This document shows positions 54,264 through 58,379 of a stretch of DNA of 58,379 bases, piece by piece. Positions within the stretch are counted from its first letter, which is position 1; every line of letters begins with the position of its first letter. The notes under the pieces are model-generated. The model was given only the letters and a program-made list of their open reading frames with translations, did no database searches and was not told where the DNA came from. A program made the position numbers and the translations under genes. The DNA is from Hyphomicrobiales bacterium (GTDB lineage Bacteria; Pseudomonadota; Alphaproteobacteria; Rhizobiales; Xanthobacteraceae), in the NCBI GenBank assembly GCA_017305555.1, contig JAFKKM010000036.1:1-58379 (forward strand). Reading direction: 5' to 3'.

Positions 54264-55208
54264 ATGCCCGTAACGCTCGATCCGGATGCCGCCGCCGTCT
54301 TGAAGGCTTTTCGCGACGCAGGCCGCCCGCCTTACGAAACGCTGACGCCGCCGGAAGCGCGCGAGCTTTATCTGAAAGGCTGCGAAGCGGCGCGCCCCGA
54401 GACGCCCGAACTGGCATCGGTCAAGCCGCTCGACGCCACCGGCCCCAACGGCGCCATTCCGATGCGGGTGTATCGGCCCAAGACCTTGCGCGAGAGCAAC
54501 GGCCGCGCGCCCTGCCTCGTCTTCTACCATGGCGGCGGCTGGGTGATCGGCGATCTCGATTCCCATGATGCCGTCTGCCGCACCCTCGCCCACGAAGGAC
54601 AGCTATTGGTGATCGCGGTGGATTACCGGCTCAGTCCCGAGCACAAATTCCCGACCGCCGTGAACGATGCCATCGCGGCCGCGCAGTGGATCGCGGCAAA
54701 TGCCGACGGCCTCGGCATCGACCCGGCGCGGCTGATGGCCGGCGGCGACAGCGCCGGCGGCAATCTCTCGGCCGTGGTGGCGCTGAACGCGCGCGAGCAC
54801 GGACCGAAAATTGCGGGTCAGGTGCTGATCTATCCGGCGACCGATTTCCGCATGTCGCATCCCTCGCACAGCGAGCCGGAGACAAGTTGCCTGCTCACCC
54901 ATTCGGTGATCCGCTGGTTCCGCGATCAATACTTCAACACCCTCGCCGACGGCGACGACTGGCGCGCCTCACCGGCGCGGGTTGAAACCCTCAAGGGCCT
55001 GCCGCCGGCCTATGTACTCACGGCCGGCGCCGATCCACTGCGCGATGAAGGCGACGAATACGCCGCCCGCCTGAAAGATGCCGGCGTTGCGGTGAAGCAC
55101 ATCACCTACCCCGGCCAGTTTCACGGCTTCATCACCATGGGCAAGCTGTTGCCGAAAGCTGGCGTCGCCCTCACCGATATCGCCGCGTGGCTGCGGGCGC
55201 TTAACTAG
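54264..55208 (+). CDS. Alpha/beta hydrolase, hormone-sensitive lipase (HSL) family
   Basis: This is a 314-residue carboxylesterase of the HSL (type IV) family. The oxyanion-hole motif HGGG is in FYHGGGWVIGDLDSHD. The nucleophile elbow is GDSAGGN with Ser163. The late Asp and His are in TAGADPLRDEGDEY and YPGQFHGFITM. No signal peptide is seen, so a cytoplasmic ester or lactone substrate is likely. It follows the SDR after 57 bases and is convergent with the regulator gene, one base apart, with no terminator visible. Confidence 0.93.
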   Translation: MPVTLDPDAAAVLKAFRDAGRPPYETLTPPEARELYLKGCEAARPETPELASVKPLDATGPNGAIPMRVYRPKTLRESNGRAPCLVFYHGGGWVIGDLDSHDAVCRTLAHEGQLLVIAVDYRLSPEHKFPTAVNDAIAAAQWIAANADGLGIDPARLMAGGDSAGGNLSAVVALNAREHGPKIAGQVLIYPATDFRMSHPSHSEPETSCLLTHSVIRWFRDQYFNTLADGDDWRASPARVETLKGLPPAYVLTAGADPLRDEGDEYAARLKDAGVAVKHITYPGQFHGFITMGKLLPKAGVALTDIAAWLRALN

Positions 55209-55209
55209 A

Positions 55210-56148
55210 TCAAGCCGCGCGGGCGGCGCGCCGCAACGCTTGCGGCGGCTGCCCGAATGCGCGGATGAAGGCGCGGCGCATGCGTTCGGGATCGCCGAAG
55301 CCGGTCGATTGCGCCACGCGCTCGATGCCTTCGCTGCCGGATTGCACCGCCTGCCGCGCCACCTCAATGCGCAGCCGCTCGATGGCCTTCGACGGCGTCA
55401 TGCCCGTCTCCGCGACGAACGCCCGGGCGAAATGCCGCGAACTCATGCCGGCCTGTTCCGCCAGACATTCGACCGTCAGCGGCTGATCGAGATGCGCGCG
55501 CGCCCAGCCGAGCAGTTCGGCGAAACGCCCGGTCGGCGCCTTCAATTCCAGCAGCGACGAGAACTGCGACTGCCCGCCGGCGCGGCGATGATAGACCACG
55601 AGTTGCCGCGCCGTCGCCCGCGCGACCTCGTCGCCGAAGTCATCCGCCATCAGTGCGAGCGCGAGATCGATACCGGCGGAAATTCCCGCTGAACTCCAGA
55701 TATTGCCGTCCTGAACGAAAATCCGATCCGGCTCGAGTTTGACGTTTGGATAGCGCGCCCGGAAATGACTGGTGCGGCGCCAATGCGTCGTCGCCCGGCG
55801 GCCTTCTAGCAAGCCCGCCTCCGCCAACAGATACGCGCCCGAACAAACACTGGCGACCCGACAGCCGCGCCGCGCGGCCGCGCGAATGAATGACAATGTC
55901 GGCTTGCGTTTGATTTCCGCGTCGACGCCGATGCCGCCAGCGATGAGGAGCGTGCGCGCACCGGCGGCAGCCTTGAAGGAGCGTGCCAGCAGCGACACGC
56001 CCGACGAACTTCGCACCTCGCCGGGCGTCGCACTGACGATCTTGATCGGAGTCGGTGCCCGCGCGATCCGCACCGCATGTTCGAACACCGAGATCGGCCC
56101 CGCCGCGTCGAGCAGCTGGAAATCCGGAAAGACCAGGATGGCGATCAT
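55210..56148 (-). CDS. GlxA-type transcriptional regulator (DJ-1/PfpI + AraC domains)
   Basis: This is a 312-residue regulator. The N-terminal DJ-1/PfpI-like domain (MIAILVFPDFQLLDAAGPISVFE) keeps a Cys in the nucleophile-elbow segment VASVCSGAYLLAEAGLL. The C-terminal AraC helix-turn-helix pair (CLAEQAGMSSRHFARAFVAE and RVAQSTGFGDPERMRRAFIRAFGQPP) binds DNA. The start at 56148 has GAGGG upstream; the frame runs open to 56268. It is divergent from a DJ-1-family isonitrile hydratase-like gene across a palindromic site. It probably controls that gene, itself, or both. Confidence 0.93.
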   Translation of the reverse strand: MIAILVFPDFQLLDAAGPISVFEHAVRIARAPTPIKIVSATPGEVRSSSGVSLLARSFKAAAGARTLLIAGGIGVDAEIKRKPTLSFIRAAARRGCRVASVCSGAYLLAEAGLLEGRRATTHWRRTSHFRARYPNVKLEPDRIFVQDGNIWSSAGISAGIDLALALMADDFGDEVARATARQLVVYHRRAGGQSQFSSLLELKAPTGRFAELLGWARAHLDQPLTVECLAEQAGMSSRHFARAFVAETGMTPSKAIERLRIEVARQAVQSGSEGIERVAQSTGFGDPERMRRAFIRAFGQPPQALRRAARAA

Positions 56149-56164
56149 TTTGCCCTCGTGCAAA

Positions 56165-56182
56165 TACTGACCAATGTCAGTA
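56165..56182. promoter_or_regulatory. Candidate operator TACTGAC-CAAT-GTCAGTA
   Basis: A perfect 7-base inverted repeat with a 4-base spacer sits 17 bases upstream of the GlxA-type regulator start and 89 bases upstream of the isonitrile hydratase-like gene. A weaker related sequence, CTGACCATGACAG, lies at about 56213-56225. The position between divergent genes fits a site bound by the regulator. AraC-type proteins more often bind direct repeats, so another dimeric repressor is possible. Confidence 0.5.
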
Positions 56183-56270
56183 AACGAGGGAAATATGCCA
56201 TTTCGGACGCTGCCTGACCATGACAGATTTAGCCTCACGATCCGTCGCAGCGCATATGAGGAGACCAACC

Positions 56271-56984
56271 ATGCCGCAACCCATCAATATCGGCTTCCTG
56301 CTGTTTCCGAAGGTCACGCAACTCGACTTCACCGGCCCGCTTCAGGTGCTGTCCCGCCTGCCCGGCGCGCAGATCTATCTGGTCTGGAAGCGGATCGAGC
56401 CGGTGCCGAGCGATACGGTGCTCACGCTTCAGCCGACCGTCACATTCGCGGACTGTCCGCAGCTCGATGTCATCTGCGTACCCGGCGGCTTCGGCACCGA
56501 CGCTCTCGTGGACGATGAGGAGACGCTCGACTTCTTGCGCCGGCAGGCCGCGGGCGCGAAGTACATAACCTCTGTTTGCACCGGCGCGCTGGTGCTCGGC
56601 GCAGCCGGCCTGCTGCAAGGCTATCGCGCCACCACCTACTGGGCGGCGGTCGAGAACCTGACGGCGTTCGGCGCGACACCGGTGCGAACGCGGGTCTGCG
56701 TCGACCGTAACCGCATTACCGGCGGCGGTGTCACCGCCGGCATCGATTTTGGTTTGACGGTCGCCTCGGTGCTGTCGGACCAGACAACGGCGGAATCGAT
56801 CCAACTCGTGCTGGAATACAATCCGCAGCCGCCGTTCAACGCCGGATCACCCGACACCGCGCCGGCAGAGGTGCTGGCGATGCTGAAGGAGAAGATGGCG
56901 CCGTCGATCGCCCGCCGCCGCGAATCGTCGCAGCGCGCAGCGGCGCGGCTCGGACTGTCGAAGCAGTCCTCCGCGGCGGAATAA
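56271..56984 (+). CDS. inhA: DJ-1/PfpI family protein, isonitrile hydratase-like
   Basis: This is a 237-residue DJ-1/PfpI protein. From memory it matches Pseudomonas putida isonitrile hydratase along its whole length, including INIGFLLFPKVTQLDFTGP, FADCPQLDVICVPGG, TSVCTGALVLGAAGLLQG, RITGGGVTAGIDFGLT and PFNAGSPDTAPAEV. Asp19, Cys103 and Thr104 correspond to catalytic residues of that enzyme, which hydrates isonitriles to N-substituted formamides. The ATG at 56271 has GAGGAGA upstream. The exact substrate is uncertain, since homologues are often annotated only as DJ-1 proteins. Confidence 0.85.
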   Translation: MPQPINIGFLLFPKVTQLDFTGPLQVLSRLPGAQIYLVWKRIEPVPSDTVLTLQPTVTFADCPQLDVICVPGGFGTDALVDDEETLDFLRRQAAGAKYITSVCTGALVLGAAGLLQGYRATTYWAAVENLTAFGATPVRTRVCVDRNRITGGGVTAGIDFGLTVASVLSDQTTAESIQLVLEYNPQPPFNAGSPDTAPAEVLAMLKEKMAPSIARRRESSQRAAARLGLSKQSSAAE

Positions 56985-57010
56985 AACAGACGGAATGAAC
57001 AGCGCCGGGC

Positions 57011-57424
57011 TTACTGCCCCGGCGGCGTCCAGGCCTGATAGTCGCCGGTCGCCTTGGGACGGCGACCGCTGGCCAGCGTCGATCCCGACGGCCGGTGCGC
57101 CAGCGGTGTGCCGGTCAGGTTCGGCTGATGCGGCTTCTGCCATTCGCGCGGCTGGTAGTTTTCCTTGGTCGGCGGCACATCGACGGTGTGATGCAGCCAG
57201 CCGTGCCAGTCCGGGCCGACGCGCGAAGCTTCGGCATAGCCGTTATAGACCACCCAGCGCCGCTCGAATCCGAGCGTCGGATCGATCTTGCCGTCACGGG
57301 TGCGATAGTAGCGGTTGCCTTCCGAATCCTCACCGACCAACTCGCCGAATCGCCAGGTCCACAACTGGGTCCCGAAGGTCTGGCTGTTCCACCACGTAAA
57401 GAACTTGAGCAAAAACTGCTTCAT
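57011..57424 (-). CDS. NADH:ubiquinone oxidoreductase subunit NDUFA12-like
   Basis: This is a 137-residue homologue of the mitochondrial complex I accessory subunit NDUFA12 (B17.2). The domain (about residues 10-100) shows FTWWNSQTFGTQLWTWRFGELVGEDSEGNRYY, split here as TWWNSQTFGTQLWTWRFGEL and VGEDSEGNRYYRTRDG. RRWVVYNGYAEASRVGPDWHGW and LHHTVDVPPTKENY follow. It is a supernumerary subunit found in alphaproteobacteria and mitochondria. The start at 57424 (MKQFLLKFFTWW) is chosen over 57475. The main nuo genes are not here. In relatives it lies next to the DUF2155 gene; here four genes separate them. Confidence 0.93.
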   Translation of the reverse strand: MKQFLLKFFTWWNSQTFGTQLWTWRFGELVGEDSEGNRYYRTRDGKIDPTLGFERRWVVYNGYAEASRVGPDWHGWLHHTVDVPPTKENYQPREWQKPHQPNLTGTPLAHRPSGSTLASGRRPKATGDYQAWTPPGQ

Positions 57425-57660
57425 CGCCGCATCCGTCTTGCATTGCATCGCTCGATGCAGAGCGGTTGATGCCACCTCGCCGCTGGAATGTCCAGTTCGC
57501 CGCCGGTCCGTTCATCTTTCAGGGAGTGGTCGGGATATCGCGAATTCAGCGCAATTTGTTCATCGGCGGTACATCGGTTCCCCTGCAGCTTAGTCCCACG
57601 TGAAATTGGAACCAAACCGGGCGCGTCCGGTTGAATGATCGAATGCAGATGGAGAGCGTT

Positions 57661-58215
57661 ATGAAATTGAAGATCATTGGCGCAGTAGCAGCGCTTGCAA
57701 TCGCGATGCCGCTTGCGACAACCACGCCCAGCATGGCGCAGGGCGGCTACACGGGTGGTTGGAACGGCACCGGCGGCGGTGGAGTCCTTGGCGGCGGCGG
57801 CCGTGGCGGCGGTGGTGCCGCTATCGGCGGCGGAGGCAGAGGCGGCGGCGGTGGTCATATAGGCGGCGGAGGCCGGCCGGGCGGCGGCTCCGGATGGCAT
57901 GGCGGCGGACGCCCGGGTGGCGGCGGTTGGCACGGCGGCGGTCGGCCGAGCGGCTGGCATGGCGGCCATCACCATCGCCGAGGCGGTTTCTGGCCGGGCT
58001 TTGGCACCGGCGTAATCATCGGCGGCGCTCTCAGCGGACCGTATGGTTATTACGGCTATGGTCCGGGATACTACGACGACGATGATTACGTCGACGCGCC
58101 GGCCGTGACGGTCGACTCCGGCTCCGTTGCCTACTGCAAGCAACGCTTCAAGTCATACGACGTTCGGACCGGGACCTACCTCGGTTACGACGGACAGCGT
58201 CATCCCTGCCCGTAG
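57661..58215 (+). CDS. Glycine-rich exported protein with BA14K-like C-terminus
   Basis: This is a 184-residue secreted protein. The signal peptide is residues 1-26 (LKIIGAVAALAIAMPLATTT type, cleavage near SMAQ). A Gly/Arg/His-rich repeat region follows (about 30-115), then a hydrophobic Gly-rich segment FWPGFGTGVIIGGALSG and an acidic stretch YYDDDDYVD. The C-terminus AYCKQRFKSYDVRTGTYLGY, ending GQRHPCP, is like the BA14K family of lectin-like immunoreactive proteins. The two cysteines may pair. The start has GGAGAG upstream. The Gly-rich part is low-complexity and offers no function by itself. Confidence 0.85.
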   Translation: MKLKIIGAVAALAIAMPLATTTPSMAQGGYTGGWNGTGGGGVLGGGGRGGGGAAIGGGGRGGGGGHIGGGGRPGGGSGWHGGGRPGGGGWHGGGRPSGWHGGHHHRRGGFWPGFGTGVIIGGALSGPYGYYGYGPGYYDDDDYVDAPAVTVDSGSVAYCKQRFKSYDVRTGTYLGYDGQRHPCP

Positions 58216-58253
58216 CGCTGGCAGCCAGCGTTAATCGCGGCAGGTTTTGATCG

Positions 58254-58281
58254 AAGGGCGGTCTCGCAAGGGATCGCCCTT
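58254..58281. terminator. Weak terminator-like hairpin
   Basis: AAGGGCGGTC (58254-58263) pairs with GATCGCCCTT (58272-58281), allowing one G-U pair, around an 8-base loop. Only TC and mixed bases follow, so there is no proper T-tract. It lies between the convergent glycine-rich gene and the partial gene at the window end. Confidence 0.4.
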
Positions 58282-58312
58282 TCGCATGTCGATTGATCGG
58301 CAGTTTGAGCGT

Positions 58313-58379
58313 TCAGGAGCGCAGCGCCATCCCGACGCCGCCGAGGGTGATGACCAGCGCGCTGATCTCTCGCAAGCCC
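58313..58379 (-). CDS. C-terminal fragment of an unknown (possibly membrane) protein, cut by window edge
   Basis: The last 21 residues of a minus-strand frame are visible, ending in TGA at 58315-58313. The tail reads LREISALVITLGGVGMALRS. A mostly hydrophobic end with a short basic tail is like the last helix of a small transporter such as EamA/DMT, but this is too short to identify. The start lies outside the window. Confidence 0.4.
   Translation of the reverse strand, partial: GLREISALVITLGGVGMALRS

Noticed and set aside
57760-57960. Possible repeat array or CRISPR-like region in GGC-rich DNA
   Set aside because: The repetition comes from Gly codons in one open frame with a signal peptide; there are no constant repeats with unique spacers.

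Overview
The window is ordinary chromosomal DNA of an alphaproteobacterium, most likely a member of the Nitrobacteraceae/Bradyrhizobiaceae (Bradyrhizobium, Rhodopseudomonas, Afipia or Nitrobacter type). The basis is GC-rich coding DNA, the gene orders metG-tatD-MBL, tyrS/anmK/hydrolase/suf, rne/amiC/mrcA/prfB and M48-dsbA-aroQ-accB-accC-aat-DUF2155-NDUFA12, the mitochondrial-type NDUFA12 homologue, and two kinds of intergenic palindromic repeat that I associate with this family. The genus cannot be fixed from sequence reading alone. No tRNA, rRNA, CRISPR array, insertion sequence or phage gene was seen.

Layout. 1-2442: 3' end of metG, tatD and a metallo-beta-lactamase-fold hydrolase, tightly packed. 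2587-9020: an acid-uptake and CoA-activation cluster made of a TRAP transporter (DctP, fused DctQM) with an acyl-CoA synthetase on the minus strand, and a divergent class III CoA-transferase. 9017-16213: the minus-strand iron-sulfur (SUF) cluster cysteine desulfurase-sufB-sufC-sufD-sufS-sufT, ending in a VOC-family gene. 16504-21014: a small hydrolase, anmK, tyrS and an MFS transporter. 21048-27202: a large DUF3971/AsmA-like envelope protein, a peroxiredoxin with a lysine-rich tail, and an M23 peptidase. 27322-31399: a NodU-family carbamoyltransferase, an EamA permease and a beta-hydroxyacid dehydrogenase-like protein. 31417-40513: prfB with its programmed frameshift, mrcA, amiC, and divergent rne. 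40581-43263: dctA and an aminotransferase. 43343-52237: M48 protease, DsbA-like protein, aroQ, accB, accC, a three-gene phosphorelay, and aat. 52253-58379: DUF2155 protein, an accessory block (SDR, esterase, GlxA-type regulator, isonitrile hydratase-like protein), NDUFA12, a glycine-rich secreted protein and the tail of one more gene.

Most of the window is housekeeping: translation (metG, tyrS, prfB, aat), Fe-S assembly, cell wall (anmK, mrcA, amiC, M23), fatty acid and shikimate synthesis (accBC, aroQ) and RNA decay (rne). The accessory parts are the TRAP/CoA cluster, the carbamoyltransferase, the phosphorelay placed between accC and aat, and the regulator/isonitrile hydratase block placed between DUF2155 and NDUFA12. 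I found no clear case of a wholly new system. The best leads are (a) the divergent GlxA-type regulator and isonitrile hydratase homologue around a perfect palindrome, (b) the peroxiredoxin with a histone-H1-like tail and a single cysteine, (c) the hairpin that buries the ribosome-binding site of the MFS gene, and (d) the AT-rich inverted repeats that share an 8-mer on both sides of the TRAP operon.
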